Assembly: GCA_944989445.1 (NCBI GenBank)
Contig: CALYLW010000020.1
Coordinates: forward strand, 290,464-354,463
DNA from: Ampullaceana balthica
Lineage: Eukaryota > Mollusca > Gastropoda > Lymnaeidae
DNA length: 64,000 bases
Reading direction: 5' to 3'
The number at the start of each line of letters is the position of its first letter. Position 1 is the stretch's first letter. The translations under genes and the position numbers were made by a program. Shown here piece by piece: positions 1-10,600 of this stretch. The notes beneath the pieces were generated by a model. It was not told the DNA's origin. It did no database searches and worked only from the letters and a program-made list of their open reading frames with translations.

Positions 1-14
1 CAGAAGAGACCTTT

Positions 15-136
15 ATTATCTCGTTGTTCGCCTTGACTATAAGACTAGGGTGCTCAGTTTAAACTTAGTCTATCAATATCTATGCTAGCAAGCACCCTAG
101 ACCCTAGTCTTATAGCCAAGGCAAACAACGAGATAA
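15..136. repeat. Imperfect inverted repeat (hairpin) near window start
   Basis: Two arms of about 40 bp, at 15-54 and 91-136, are reverse complements with a few mismatches (both carry the cctagtcttatag core and the aacaacgagataa end). The roughly 36-bp loop contains 'gctcagttt' and 'agcaagcac' motifs that also occur just inside the 3' end of the Helitron-like element at 53308-53385. It may be a fragment of the same repeat class. No coding potential is seen. Confidence 0.6.
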
Positions 137-261
137 TCTATTTCAGCTACGATGTAACGTTCCTGTCTCATTTTAAACTTTTACATTTTCATAAATTTGA
201 AAGTAAAGACTCCTGAAGAGTATAAATTTTTGAATTTATTTTGTACAATTTAGGGAATTTC

Positions 262-1000
262 TAATATAAGACTAGTTTTTAAAAAGTGTTTTTATATATT
301 TTTATTTTCTACTTTTCAGTCTACACATTTTACAGTAAGTGCAAAGCCAGCTTACCTTTGATCAATTTAGAAGTAGATATAAACCAAGACTGTCCTGGGA
401 TTAGTTCCGTTCTAAACGATTCGAATATTTTGAGCGAACTGATCCCAATTATCCGACGACATTTACAGACTGAAACAGAATTATCTCCCCTGGTTTTAAA
501 ACTGGGCGCAGGGGCAATAGGGGTTGTGAACAGTGACGGCCGGCGTCAACGCGTGAACTAGGCACGTGAAAAAATTCTAAACAAATAGTGGGACGGTTCC
601 GATTAAACTTACAAAGCAAGTTAACATAAGACTAGTAATAATAATCAACATTAAATACACTTTTTAAAAACTAGTCTTATATTTAAAATGCACTAATTTT
701 CTACTTTTTAGTCTACGCATTTTACAGTAAGTGCAAAGCCAGCTTACCTTTTGACTATAAATCCCTTATATATGAGACATAACTAAAAGTAGTGATTATG
801 TTTAAACGCGACATTTACAGACTGAAACACAATTATCTCCCCTGGTTTTAAAACTGGGCGCAGGGACGGTAGGGGGTGTGAACAGTGACGGTCGGCGTCA
901 ACGCGTGAACTTGGCACGTGAAAAAATTATACACAAATAGTGGGACGGTTCCGATTAAACTCACAAAGCAAGTTAATATAAGACTAGTAATAAAACAAAC
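262..1000. repeat. Two tandem-like units of a dispersed repeat (about 392-bp offset)
   Basis: The block at 307-360 recurs at 699-752, and the block at 458-516 recurs at 810-868; both share the ctcccctggttttaaaact core. The same core occurs a third time at about 17630. Inverted ends 'ataagactagttttt' (near 263) and 'aaaaactagtcttat' (near 666) bound the first unit. A 91-codon ORF runs through unit 1 but is not preserved in unit 2, so I do not call it a gene. Confidence 0.6.
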
Positions 1001-1025
1001 CCGTAAAAACAAAGTTTTTTACTAT

Positions 1026-1532
1026 AAATCCCTTATATATGAGACATAACTAACAGTATTGATTATTTTCAAACACGACAAATATTTACTGACTGAATCT
1101 GTCTTAACCGAACCATACCTTACAAACCTAGGGGATGTAACGGGGAGGAGGAGATGGGAAAAGTCTGGTCACCGATTCGCTTGACCGAGCTCAGCGTGAC
1201 ACGTAAAATGTAAACAAAAGCACCCCGGTACTTCGATGGGGCGCCTCAACGTGTCAACTCAAACTTTCACGTGGAAAAAAAAACAATAACAAACAGTGAA
1301 TTTGAATTACATACGTTATATAAGGATAAACTAAAAATTCATTAATTTAATTACGGTACGTTCGATCAATCTGAAATTTCGATACGATGCATTGTTAGGT
1401 GAGACGGGCCCGTGTGCCAAATTTCAGCTCGATCGGATCACAGGAAGTGGGTCATTTTTTACTTTTGTTTTTCCGCCCGCCCAAGACAGAGAGAGATGAT
1501 GAGACGGCGGTGAAGTTAATATAAGGGATTTA
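1026..1532 (+). mobile_element. MITE-like element, AAATCCCTTAT family, copy 1
   Basis: It is bounded by short inverted ends (AAATCCCTTATA near 1026 and TATAAGGGATTT near 1521). The interior carries a motif around tcgatcaatctgaaattt that recurs in many copies in this window. It is very similar to 17549-18009 and related to 18097-18545 and 55508-55980. There is no transposase. The superfamily cannot be assigned from these ends. Confidence 0.6.
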
Positions 1533-1679
1533 AAAACTGGTCTCAACTGACCCTGGCGTGTCCTCTGGTCACACACCCGTGTGACCAGGAGCTCACTCAA
1601 AACATTATATTCATGAGAAGTGTTCACTGCGGTCAACAAGCATTCACTCCGTGATTCTCATACTCCTGACAGTGAGAAA

Positions 1680-1797
1680 TTTTCAGTTTAATGACGTCAT
1701 AAATTTCGATTTTTGGCTTTAATCGAAATTAGCGATTAATTAATCCATAATTTTTCAAAAGTTAACGATTAAATTTAAAATAATCGATAACAGCCAT
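1680..1797 (-). mobile_element. Terminal fragment of a hAT element (AACGATTAA family)
   Basis: The AT-rich segment contains repeated taacgattaa/ttaatcgtta motifs and ends in an 'aacagcc' terminus. It closely matches 36480-36598, where it follows a hAT transposase C-terminus, and the ends of the element at 51020-51840 (AGGGCTG ... CAGCCCT). Here only the end piece is present. A (TA)n run follows at 1799-1812. Confidence 0.55.
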
Positions 1798-1812
1798 AAT
1801 ATATATATATAT

Positions 1813-2103
1813 ACGCGGTGGTCGAGTGGCAGCGCACTGGACTGTCGTACCGATGGTCACGGGTTCAAATCCGTGTGAAGGCAAGGGTTTGTTCCCGGGG
1901 CCCAGGGCGTCCCTGAGTCACCCCGCTCCGAATGGGTACCTAACTACTTGTAGTTAGGCGGCTGGGTATTGCGTGGAACCCACAAAGCCGTGGCCTGTGA
2001 GCTGCATCACTTGCCAAACAGATCATCTGTCATGGTCTGTGGACGCAACTATCTTCTGCATAGAAGGAGCGTCTGTATAGATAAGATAAGAGAAGATAAG
2101 ATA
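1813..2103 (+). mobile_element. tRNA-derived SINE with (GATAA)n tail, copy 1
   Basis: The 5' part looks like a tRNA gene. An A-box-like TGGTCGAGTGG lies near 1819 and a B-box-like GGTTCAAATCC near 1863, the two parts of an internal RNA polymerase III promoter. A roughly 150-bp body follows, then about 40 bp (2041-2080) that match the LINE 3' end at 7604-7643, then a GATAA-rich tail. A second copy lies at 13131-13428 on the minus strand. This is a retroposon, not a working tRNA gene: it does not fold as a complete tRNA, and the sequence after the B box runs straight into the SINE body. Confidence 0.85.
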
Positions 2104-3399
2104 TTTATGTGTGTGTTAGTGTGAGTGTCTGCGTGTGTGTGACTGAATTGACTGATCATGCCACGTTCCTAAAAGTTTTTGAGAATCCCTGGTCTACATA
2201 CTTGATCACCAATGCAAACTGTGTCGGATTGCGTGACGCTGGTGTCGAGAGCACAATGGACGAGGCGTTGTGAGGAAATGGGAATAGATCTCTAAGTGCC
2301 GATTCTGCCACTGAAATCCCATTTGGGTCGTCCATTGATCGTCTGTTGAGTTGGGTTCAAGAGCTGGCACACGGCTTGACTTGCATTTGTTTAGTTTGAT
2401 TTAAAAAAGTGTTGTTTTTTTACTCAGGTCCATAACACCATTCGCTTAAAATCAAAGCATTTTATAAAGCGATAGCAACATATGTGGGTAAACTTTGAAA
2501 TTCTTTTCGGTGATACTGACATCTTCATGTATTCTCAGCATAACTCGCGATTGTGTCGGTAATGTTAAGAATCTACTAGATCTCCTCCGAATTGGTTTGA
2601 AAATGGATAATGGAAAATTGGCATTTTTAATTTAAACATCAGATATATTTTTACTCATTTTTTATTATTTTTTTTTAAAAATCACTCCAATAGTTTCGCA
2701 AATTTTTAAAGAATGAGGTCCTATAAATAAAAATCTTGATTGTAACCCAGGTGGATCGTATTGTTCTTTGTTGGCTGGCCGTTGTAAGTATTCAGACGGC
2801 TACTAATTTTAAATTGGAGATCAACATAATTAAATCACAACACATTTTTACACTTTGATAGATATAAGTTTTAAAAAATCACTATTCTCTTTCCATTTAC
2901 AAGAGCAAAGGCATGCAAATCCTTCTTCTTCTCTTCTAGAAATCTGGCATAAAATTGGTTGCATGAAAACGAACACATTAACAACTGATCAAGAATATTC
3001 AAAAACAATGAATGTGCATAGAATGCAGCAATCTTCTTTATATGAGGAGCATATTTAATATATAAGATAAGTAAGAAGCTGACTAAGTGATATCGTTCAA
3101 ATGAATATTGGGGTTTGGAAATATTTTTACCATAATACGAAGGAAGCCTCCTAATCTAGTTTTGAATCCATCATTCTCTTTTCTGGAGTTCAATAGTCTC
3201 AAATGTTATTAGTTTGATTGATATTTTATAAAAACAAATTCTTTAATTTTAATGTCTTGTCAATTTTTGGAAAGGCCCAATTTTATAGTAAAGAAATTTG
3301 AGGAGTCTTTTGATTGTGTGCACGTTTCATCCCACCATATTTAAAACGTGGTTGCAATATTTTATGTCTTAAAAAAAACTTTGTTACACCACTGATTTC
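2104..3399. other. Unassigned, no recognised gene
   Basis: The stretch begins with a short GT-rich run (2107-2140). Below it is AT-rich with short ORFs only. One at 2855-3058 (67 codons) resembles no family I recognise. Nothing here repeats elsewhere in the window. Confidence 0.5.
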
Positions 3400-4217
3400 G
3401 AAATACGATTTAACATTACCAGACAAGGGTTCATTTCAAGTTATTCACGTCATTTACCCAAAACCATAAAGTTATGATTCGTGGTGTTGTTTTACTGGAA
3501 TGTTTTCATGTATTGCAATAAGGTAGGAATGTTAAATCTAGTTAAGCGTTCTTTATTATTATTTGTGTTTCTTCAACACTTGGTATGTGTAGAGATTTGT
3601 GCACCATGGAGTTTTGTGAAAACCTATTGTAACTGCAAAATTAGAATGCATGTTGCGTGAATGCATAGCATGCATGTGGGTTTTCTGTAGTTTTATTTGT
3701 TTGTTTCTTAACTTCTAAGGTCGTTTTTTTAAAGGGTCCAAATCAAATTCTTTTCTAATTATCTTAGTGACATGTAGACAACATATAGTAGTAATAAATT
3801 AATTTCTTTTCTTTTAAAAGTTAACTCAAAATCTTTTTCTTGGGTTCCTTTGTTTTGAAACAATTATCTGAAATTAAAACAAGCTTCCTGCTATTCCTTT
3901 TAACTAAACCTGTTTGCACTCCCATTCCCTCAATAACTTTACAACTAGTCACGGATTTAGGTGACGACAGCTGATCTCCAAAATTCAAGAATAGCCTCTC
4001 GTTTAGTTGTAAGAAAGGGAAATCGTCTTTGGGTTATTCCCCAAGGAATGATCACTCGTTAAATATAAACGTCACTGGAGACAATAAAATTACCACGCAG
4101 AGGATCCCATTAACCTTTCAATTTAAACAGTTTCTATGTCCTATTGCTCTAAGTCTTTTATTCTTGCGTCTTCTCGTTCCCCATTAAAGCTAGCAAGAAT
4201 AAAAATCCTTCATATCC
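3400..4217. repeat. Paralogous segment, first copy (pairs with 24550-26390)
   Basis: From the aaatacgatttaacattacc start to the element at 4221, this block aligns with 24550-24992 and then 26006-26390. The second copy is interrupted by a roughly 1-kb insertion. There is no recognisable coding sequence. The order relative to the GPCR duplicons (this block upstream of each) suggests it belongs to the same larger duplication. Confidence 0.65.
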
Positions 4218-4220
4218 ATA

Positions 4221-6080
4221 GGGGCCGTCCATAAATGACGTCACGCACCTGGGGAGGGGGAGGGGGTCACACTTTTGTGACGTTGCGTGACGAGGGGGAG
4301 GGAGGGGGGTTGAAGAAATGTGACGTCACATAAAAAAGGGTAACTTTAAATAAAACTTCCACTGAAATATTTGGTCCCTTACAATTTATTTAATGACTTG
4401 TTTTTTCTTTATCAGTGCTTCTCAATGTGATGGTCGGTAGGCCATCAGACGCTGGTTGGCGTATGCTATCAAGACACGAAAATTAAATCTAATTATAATC
4501 CATAAGTTTGAGAATCCACAAGATAACATATGAAATTGTTACACTGCGTCGTTTGATGTTGACATCAAAGCATTTGTGATCTAACCGCAGCTCCGTTTGG
4601 TTCTCTCATGCCCGTTACCACAAAATATACAAGTTTATGTATGCGTTACAGACTCTAGGTCCTGCTCATGTGACTCGGGGATTTGGGGGAAGCGTCTTTA
4701 GCAACGAAAATGCTACTAGTGAGTTTTACAAGCATGACAAGTTTCTAAAAATGATTTGAATAGGATAATGTGTAGATATTTTAAGTCAAAACGACACGGA
4801 ATATCCTTTTTCTTTAAAAGGGGATGGGGGAGGGAATCTATTTGATAGAGTTAAAAACGTTTTAAGTTTGATATAATTGTTCGATGGTTTTTTGATAAAA
4901 AGCCCCTGGCCATTCTAGTCTTCTAGATCAGTGCTTCTCAAAGTGGTGGTCCGCGGACCGATGCCAGTCCGTGGGCCATCCGCTGTCGGTCTGCAGATGT
5001 TCTCAAAAAAGGACAGAAAAAATTGTCAGTGTACCGGTCCCTGGTACAATGGAAAAAATTCCTGCTGGTCCGCAATACTAAAGAGTATGAGAAACACTGT
5101 TCTAGATATAATGGTAAATGAGCCCATTTAAAATTAGTCAAGTATTCATTAACATTATTGAATGCATCAAATTCTTGACATTGCAATTCGAGAGGAGAAC
5201 AAAACAACATTTCTTCTTAGCTCAGTTTTTAAGGCATTAATTTAAATATCACAGAAATGATACGTGATACAGACAAGTCATGTGGATTAAGATTATTGTC
5301 ACTCATGTCAATATAAATGAAAGTAGGGTAGATTTAGGTGTCTTCATATAGTGCGTAGGTAAGAAATCTACATAGTTGTCAAATTTTAAAAAATTGCATT
5401 TTCTGGATGGAACCTGTTTAATAATGGGCATATGTTCCAAGCATACACGTACACATGACGTATTTTAATATATCTAGCGGATTGTAGTGGATGTTATAAG
5501 TCCCAAATGAGTCTGCATTACCTTCAAGAATTCCCTTTTTGACCCCAGTTCAGGTTATTTACCTCTGTTCGCCGACCTCTGTCTTACGGGATGCCCGTCA
5601 GTCAATTGAGGGATTTTAAAAAAATACATTTTAAAAATGTTATTTTTAAATATTTTTTTTTCTAAACAAAGACGTTAACCGTGATGATCAATAGTCAATG
5701 TTTAATTTGTATTCATTAAAATAAAATATAAGCTAAGGATGTTAACACAGTTCGTTTTCTGAAGGCCGGTTAAACGTTTTTTTTAAATTATTCACGCGGG
5801 CTACGATATTACAATGTAGATCTTCACTAAATAAATAATAACTACTTAAATGACAATAAAAGTGTTTTGAAATATACTTATTTTCAAATAGAAAATAAAG
5901 TTGTTTTTTTTCTTTATCTTTTTTTGTTATTTTTTTTTGTTATTTTTTTTTGGGGGGGGGGTCAAAGATTTGTGACGTATTTTTAGAGGGGGGTCTAAGT
6001 TTTTGTGACGTCGCGTGACGAGGGGGGGGAGGGGGTCAAAAATCGTCAAAAATCGCGTGACGTCATTTATGGACGGCCCC
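4221..6080. mobile_element. Non-autonomous DNA transposon, GGGGCCGTCCATAAA ends, copy 1
   Basis: Inverted ends ggggccgtccataaatgacg (4221) and its complement ending at 6080 enclose 1860 bp. G-rich subterminal blocks (gtgacgaggggg) occur at both sides. The flanks read ATA on both sides, a 3-bp target duplication. A full-length relative lies at 22195-23905 and a short relative at 61400-61678, both flanked by TTA. No transposase ORF remains. A 3-bp duplication would fit a PIF/Harbinger-type transposase, but the family is inferred. Confidence 0.8.
4929..5099. mobile_element. hAT MITE, CAGTGCTTCTCAAA ends, nested in the 4221-6080 element
   Basis: The 171-bp element begins cagtgcttctcaaag and ends with the decayed complement gagaaacactg. 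It is flanked by a perfect 8-bp duplication, ttctagat (4921-4928 and 5100-5107). The related host element at 22195-23905 lacks it (empty site near 22975), so it inserted after the two host copies separated. A same-family copy is at 16761-16948. Confidence 0.85.
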
Positions 6081-6269
6081 ATAACCTAGCACAGCCGTTC
6101 CCAACTCGACCAAAAATATACACTATATTGCAAATTTTCGCTACTAAATTCGTACTTTTGCATATAAATGCATATACATGTAACACTATTCCCAAATAGA
6201 GAAGTTAACAGATGATAAATGTACATAGCTATAAGTAGAGTCTATTAATATACTTTCAAAAGCGCGCCA
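6081..6269. other. Short spacer between two mobile elements
   Basis: AT-rich; nothing recognised. It may be the 5' flank or untranslated end of the hAT element that follows. Confidence 0.4.
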
Positions 6270-6560
6270 AAACAATATTCATCAAGTGACTGTCACGTGT
6301 TCTGCAAAGGATCCTTTGTATTGGTCGCTAACTTTACAAAGAAGCAAAGATGCAACGAATCTCTGTCTAATAATATTATTCAGCGGCGTATACCAGAAAT
6401 GTCTGTAGACGTTAATGAGCAGATTTTAAATGAAATCAAGATTTCACCATTGTTTTCTTTTCGAGATGATGAATCATCAGACGTAAGCTTGTGTGCTCAG
6501 TTGCTTGCCTTCGTGAAATATATTAATTCAGATGATAGCAAAGAAGAGTTCATATTTATC
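6270..6560 (+). pseudogene. hAT (ZBED/FAM200-type) transposase, N-side fragment
   Basis: The reading frame from about 6297 encodes a stretch typical of the ZBED5/FAM200-like hAT family. It has a conserved basic 'FTKKQRCNESLSNNIIQRRI' region, then MSVDVNEQILNEIKISPLFSF, 'DDESSDVS', 'AQLLAFVKYI' and 'SKEEF'. The family normally continues with the catalytic core and a C-terminal dimerisation domain. Here coding stops at about 6560, where a LINE begins, and resumes at about 7880. The protein is therefore split and inactive. In this family the acidic residue in the 'DESTDVS'-like motif belongs to the RNase-H-fold core; here it reads DDESSDVS. The assignment rests on motif recognition only. Confidence 0.7.
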
Positions 6561-6574
6561 ATCATCATCATCAT

Positions 6575-7643
6575 CATCAGTCCCGATCTCAGGTCCCTTA
6601 CATCACTGGATCCAAGACTTCCTTTTGGGTAGGGATCAAACTGTAATAATTAATGGATCTAAATCTGCACTAATAAAGGTTAACTCAGGAGTTCCACAAG
6701 GAAATGTGCTAGGTCCCTTGCTCTTTTTAATTTATATAAATGATTAACCCAACAACATCTCAACAGGAACAAAAGTTAGGTTATTTGCTGATGATTGTAT
6801 AATCTATAGAACAATTAAATCAGAACAAGATAATAAAAAAAGTTACAAAAAGACTTAGATGAATTGATAAAATGGGAAACTAACTGGAGCATGTCTTTCC
6901 ACCCAGAAAAGTGTCAACTGTTGTAACAAAGAAAAAGAAACAAATAAATTCAAAATATTTCATTCATGGAAAAGAACTGACCCAAACTAAAGATGCAAAA
7001 ATATTTAGGAGTCATAATAAATGAGAAACTATCATGGAATGCCCCATGTCAATGAAGTTATTAAAAAAATAAACAAAACCTTAGGCTTTATAAAAAGAAT
7101 TTTTACAAATGTAATAGAGATATAAAACTTAAAATGCTACCTCACTTTGGTGAGACCTGTACTAGAATATACATCTTCTGTATGGGACCCATGCACCAAA
7201 GAAATCATTGATAAACTAGAACAAATTCAAAAAAGAGCTGCCAGATTCATTACTGGAGAATTTTCAAAACTGACAAGAATTACACCATTAGTTAAATCAT
7301 TAAACCTTGAAACACTAGAGGATTGAAGAACCAAGAGTAAAGTAGTAATCATACATAAAGCAATTAATTCTAATTTAGAAATACTAATTAAGATAACTTA
7401 ATACAACCCTCAGATAGACATAAGGATAAAAACAAAACTTTCTTATTCAGTATGCAAGAACAAACACATACAAGTTTTCCTTCTTCCCGTCCGGAATTCG
7501 GGCGTGGATGGGTTGCCTGAAGAAACCAGGAAAACCAACACTTTATCAACATTTAAATATCTAATCAAAATGCAGGACTAAACACAAACCATAGATAAGC
7601 GTTGGACGCAATAATCTTCTGTATAGAAGGAGCGTCTGTAACA
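6575..7643 (+). pseudogene. Decayed, 5'-truncated LINE reverse transcriptase with GATAA tail
   Basis: Reading in broken frames gives the C-terminal half of the same non-LTR reverse transcriptase found intact at 18768-19746. It includes WIQDFLL, 'VNSGVPQGNVLGPLLFLIY', the FADDC catalytic motif at about 6781, LVRPVLEYTSSVWDP-like thumb text and 'RAARFITGE'. Several frameshifts and stops are visible, for example at 6745 and 7326. The 3' end (7604-7643) is followed by (GATAA)n to about 7682. The family looks like a Jockey/CR1-type LINE. It splits the hAT transposase at 6270-8703, so it inserted later. Confidence 0.85.
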
Positions 7644-7682
7644 GATAAGATAAGATAAGATAAGATAAGATAAGATAAGATA
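7644..7682 (+). repeat. (GATAA)n LINE tail
   Basis: About seven GATAA units directly follow the conserved LINE 3' end. This simple-repeat tail stands in place of a poly(A) tail. Confidence 0.85.
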
Positions 7683-7830
7683 AAACACATCAACAGATAA
7701 CGATCTCCACATTTGTCTATCTTGAGCGGCGGCCAGTAATTCGTTGAATCTCATCCCTGTCCATTCCTTTATGTTGTCAAGCCAGTTTTTCCGCTGTCGA
7801 CCTCTTCAACCGGCCTCCTTCTACAGTGCC
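7682..7830 (-). pseudogene. C-terminal fragment of an RTE-like LINE reverse transcriptase
   Basis: Minus-strand translation gives a continuous stretch containing 'NWLDNIKEWTGMRFNELL' and 'AAQDRQMWRSLSVDV'. This is the standard C-terminal signature of endonuclease-reverse transcriptase ORFs of the RTE/CFDP2-like kind. Only about 45 codons remain. It lies exactly between the tail of the plus-strand LINE and the second half of the hAT transposase, so several insertions piled up at this site. Confidence 0.7.
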
Positions 7831-7879
7831 TTGAAGGATAATTTTTTTCAGGGTATCATGTCGCAGTTTGTAATATATT

Positions 7880-8703
7880 TTATAGTGGACTTTAAACTAC
7901 TACAAAAAGTGAAGATAGAAATACGTCCTTTGAGACTGGAGGATTAAAGTGGGAAAACGTCTGTGGGGTTCTTACGGATGGTGCGCGATCTATGCTTGCT
8001 TGGTTCAAAATCAGGCTTTCAGAATAAAAGTAAAATAACTAGGTCCCGTAGCAAGGGGAATCCACTGCAATATGTCATTGCCAGTAAGACTCTTCCAACT
8101 CCTCTGCAAGTGGTACTTAATTTTCTGATAAAAATTGTAAATTACGTCAAAACTGGAGCTCTTAACACTCGTCTGTTTAAACTAATGTTCAAAGACGTGG
8201 ATTCTGATCACGAGATTCGTCCTTTCTATACTGCACTACGCTGGTTGTCGAAAGGAAATGTGAATTGCGTCTTTGAATTGAAAGATGAAATTATTTTGTT
8301 CCTGGAAGTGCAAGGGAAGCATGAACTTTTGGCATACTTAAAAGACAAAAAGTTATTGAAAAGAGTAGCATATCTAGCTGATATCTTCGAACAACAAAAT
8401 ATGCTTAATCTCAAACTTCATGGAAAGGGAACAAATATTTTTGAATTTCACGATCATCTCATGGTTTTTGTATCCAAGCTGCAAAACTGGCGAAGAATAG
8501 TAAATCTAGGAAATATCGCCATGTTTGAAAAACTCTCCAGTGTGGTAGATGAATGTGAATGTGAACTAAATGAAAATTTGAAAGAGAAGATTACTGGGCA
8601 TCTTGAATCCCTTGAGAATGAACGGCATCGTTACTTCCCTGAGCTAAAAGAAGAAGAAACTACATTGCACGAACACACCCGGCAGGATCAGTCTGGAGAA
8701 TAG
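7880..8703 (+). pseudogene. hAT (ZBED/FAM200-type) transposase, C-side fragment
   Basis: After 'WENVCGVLTDGARSM' (about 7950-7995) the frame shifts to an ORF that runs to a TAG ending at 8703. This ORF has ALNTRLFKLMFKDV, 'ALRWLSKGNVNCVFELKDEI', a LAYLADIFEQQNMLNLKLHG-like segment and a C-terminus ending QDQSGE. These are standard blocks of ZBED5/FAM200-like hAT proteins (the 'RWLSRGKVL' and 'LNDLNLSLQG' regions). The upstream half is at 6270-6560, and about 1.3 kb of LINE material separates the halves. The 246-codon open stretch suggests a moderately young loss. Confidence 0.75.
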
Positions 8704-8934
8704 ACTAATCCAAGAGTATTGGACCCTTGCACCACATGGGATGAATGTTTTGTTTACGCTTACAACCTAATTGATTCGCCACGCTCACTCTCTTTACTTT
8801 CTTTATATATTTTTGTTGTTGTTGTTGTTTGTGTACTATTTGTTCGTTGAAGAAGGCTCTTTTGTCAGGTTCACTCATACCCCGTTTACATGTAATCCAT
8901 CTACTATTGTTTTTAAATATCTTTTTCATATCTT
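8704..8934. other. Spacer, nothing recognised
   Basis: AT-rich with a short GTT microsatellite-like run near 8813-8829. It separates the hAT remnant from the first GPCR duplicon. Confidence 0.5.
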
Positions 8935-9171
8935 TTGAATTTTAAAATAGATTTATTTTTAGTAATTTAAGTTTCTGTAATTTTTAAAAATAGGAAGCAC
9001 AGGGGTGCATAAAATGTTTAATTCAAAATACTAACTTGTTTCAAATAACACAACAACAAAAAAACAACAACAAACAAACAAACAAACTAACTTACTCTGA
9101 TTCAATGCTATTTAACGAAAGGCAATTTTTTATGCAGATAAAATCTACTATCTTTATTGAACCTTGTAACC

Positions 9172-9354
9172 CATGGGTCGACAAGCCTTTGAGACGGAAG
9201 AGAGAAACATTACAATTTAAGAAATTTCCCTATTTTTTTTTAAAGAACCAGTAAAATGAGTTTTGAAAACAAAATGATATAATTATTAATATTTTCGGAT
9301 GGAACTGGAGAGCCGCAACTTGACGTCGAAAGAGCCGCAGGTTGCCGACCCCTG
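9172..9354. mobile_element. hAT MITE, decayed, private to duplicon A
   Basis: The right end, gttgccgacccctg, is a typical hAT MITE terminus with 'gagccgc' repeats upstream. The left end, catgggtcgacaagc, is its decayed inverted copy. The flanks read cttgtaacc and gtataacc. Duplicon B has an uninterrupted ttggtataacc at about 38929-38939, an empty site. It is related to the element at 14143-14473. Confidence 0.65.
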
Positions 9355-9472
9355 GTATAACCATAAAAATAATTGTTTTGGAAAAATTAATGACAGCTGC
9401 GCCCTAGTGGGAAAATATCAACCTCTTTTCCATGGTTTCGTCTCATTGATAACTTCATTGTCATCTTTAGCT

Positions 9473-10600
9473 CTACCGACCAGACGTATGCATCGGCACA
9501 TCCTGTGCCGTCTTCGGGGATTGCTTGCTGCCATCGGCCGTCGTAGCTGACTTGCAGTGCAGTAACACCATCAACTGTTGGCGGAACCTGCTGGAGCTGA
9601 GAAAATAGACGATGAAATTAGAAGCATGCAGGAACAACTTCAAGGAAAGGCTGATGGAATGGGAAGCCAGGATCTTAGCTACCCCGACCGCGTCATCAAG
9701 AGAAACGTTGTGATATTGGATGACTATAATACAGACTGGAATGGTCAGTAGTATAAAAAACACAGCATAGAAAGACATCATCAGGGTGATGCCGTACTCT
9801 ATCTTGAACTGATCCTGGATTTCTGACTCTGTCTGCAAAGAGCTGGCTGTTTCGGTAGTTAAGGACTTTCCACTCTTTTTAATCTTGCGAAGATCAAAGG
9901 CTATGGCTACAGTGAGGATGAAAACCACCGGAAGAGGCAACCCAGTGTAGACCACTAAATCAACGTAAGACCACCATGCTTGAAGTTTATGGTAGTCCAT
10001 AGCGACAACGCAGTTACTTCCATCATAGCTGGTTGACCAATTATAGAAAGCAGATAGGCTCAGCATCACGACACCAAGACAGAAAGCGCTCACGTAACAT
10101 CTTGTAATGGTAAAATAATTGCTCTTCTGTAGAGGGTAACAAACTGTGAAAAAACGCTCCAAAATGATAAGTACGAGAGCCCACTGAGCGTAAGATGACG
10201 TAAATGCCCAAAGGACGAATTTCGCTTTGCAAATATCAACTGATAACCTTTTAAAACGTTCAAGTATGTAAAATGTCCCATGGACACTCAGGGTGAAGAA
10301 GTCGGCGATGGACAGAAGAGCGACGTAGAAAATCCCCGAGGACAATGGCAGAGTTCGGATGGTCAGTAAGGACAAGAGATTTCCGGGAATTCCCAGTAAG
10401 AGCGTGGCAATGACAGCAACCTGCTCAAGGCTAGTCTTGAAGTCACAGATGTCACTCGCTTGGTCCAGTGTTGCTTCATCATCATAATAAAACGCCCCAG
10501 TGGCGTTGTTAATTATTTTCACATCCACGCACTTGAAGTAGTAGAAAGAATGGGAAGCCGGCATATCTGTGGTAATGGCGTTTGGTTTGCTGAAATCCAT
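9473..10600 (-). CDS. Class A (rhodopsin-like) GPCR, copy A
   Basis: This is an intronless seven-transmembrane receptor of 375 residues. I start it at 10600 because that Met aligns with the start of the paralogue at 39037-40164; an in-frame Met 13 codons upstream (10639) has no counterpart there. Numbered from 10639: an N-terminal segment with an NAT glycosylation site (45); TM1 with GN (86-87) at about 72-96; TM2 with SIADF (Asp113); Cys137 and Cys210 placed to form the usual TM3-ECL2 disulfide; ERF (161-163) in place of DRY; TM5 at about 230-250; TM6 at about 282-308; TM7 with NFIVY (341-345) in place of NPxxY; and a short Ser/Lys tail. The form is that of molluscan orphan neuropeptide or chemosensory receptors. 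The ligand is unknown, and a peptide or odorant ligand would be a guess. No upstream promoter motif was identified. Confidence 0.85.
   Translation of the reverse strand: MDFSKPNAITTDMPASHSFYYFKCVDVKIINNATGAFYYDDEATLDQASDICDFKTSLEQVAVIATLLLGIPGNLLSLLTIRTLPLSSGIFYVALLSIADFFTLSVHGTFYILERFKRLSVDICKAKFVLWAFTSSYAQWALVLIILERFFTVCYPLQKSNYFTITRCYVSAFCLGVVMLSLSAFYNWSTSYDGSNCVVAMDYHKLQAWWSYVDLVVYTGLPLPVVFILTVAIAFDLRKIKKSGKSLTTETASSLQTESEIQDQFKIEYGITLMMSFYAVFFILLTIPVCIIVIQYHNVSLDDAVGVAKILASHSISLSLKLFLHASNFIVYFLSSSRFRQQLMVLLHCKSATTADGSKQSPKTAQDVPMHTSGR

Noticed and set aside
1813..1885. tRNA gene
   Set aside because: A and B boxes are present, but the segment is the head of a SINE that occurs twice and has a LINE-like tail; no complete tRNA fold.
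4938..5210. 90-codon minus-strand ORF
   Set aside because: Lies across a nested hAT MITE and its flank; present by chance.
9299..10287. Small ORFs overlapping the first GPCR
   Set aside because: Out-of-frame shadows of the receptor or translations of the hAT MITE.
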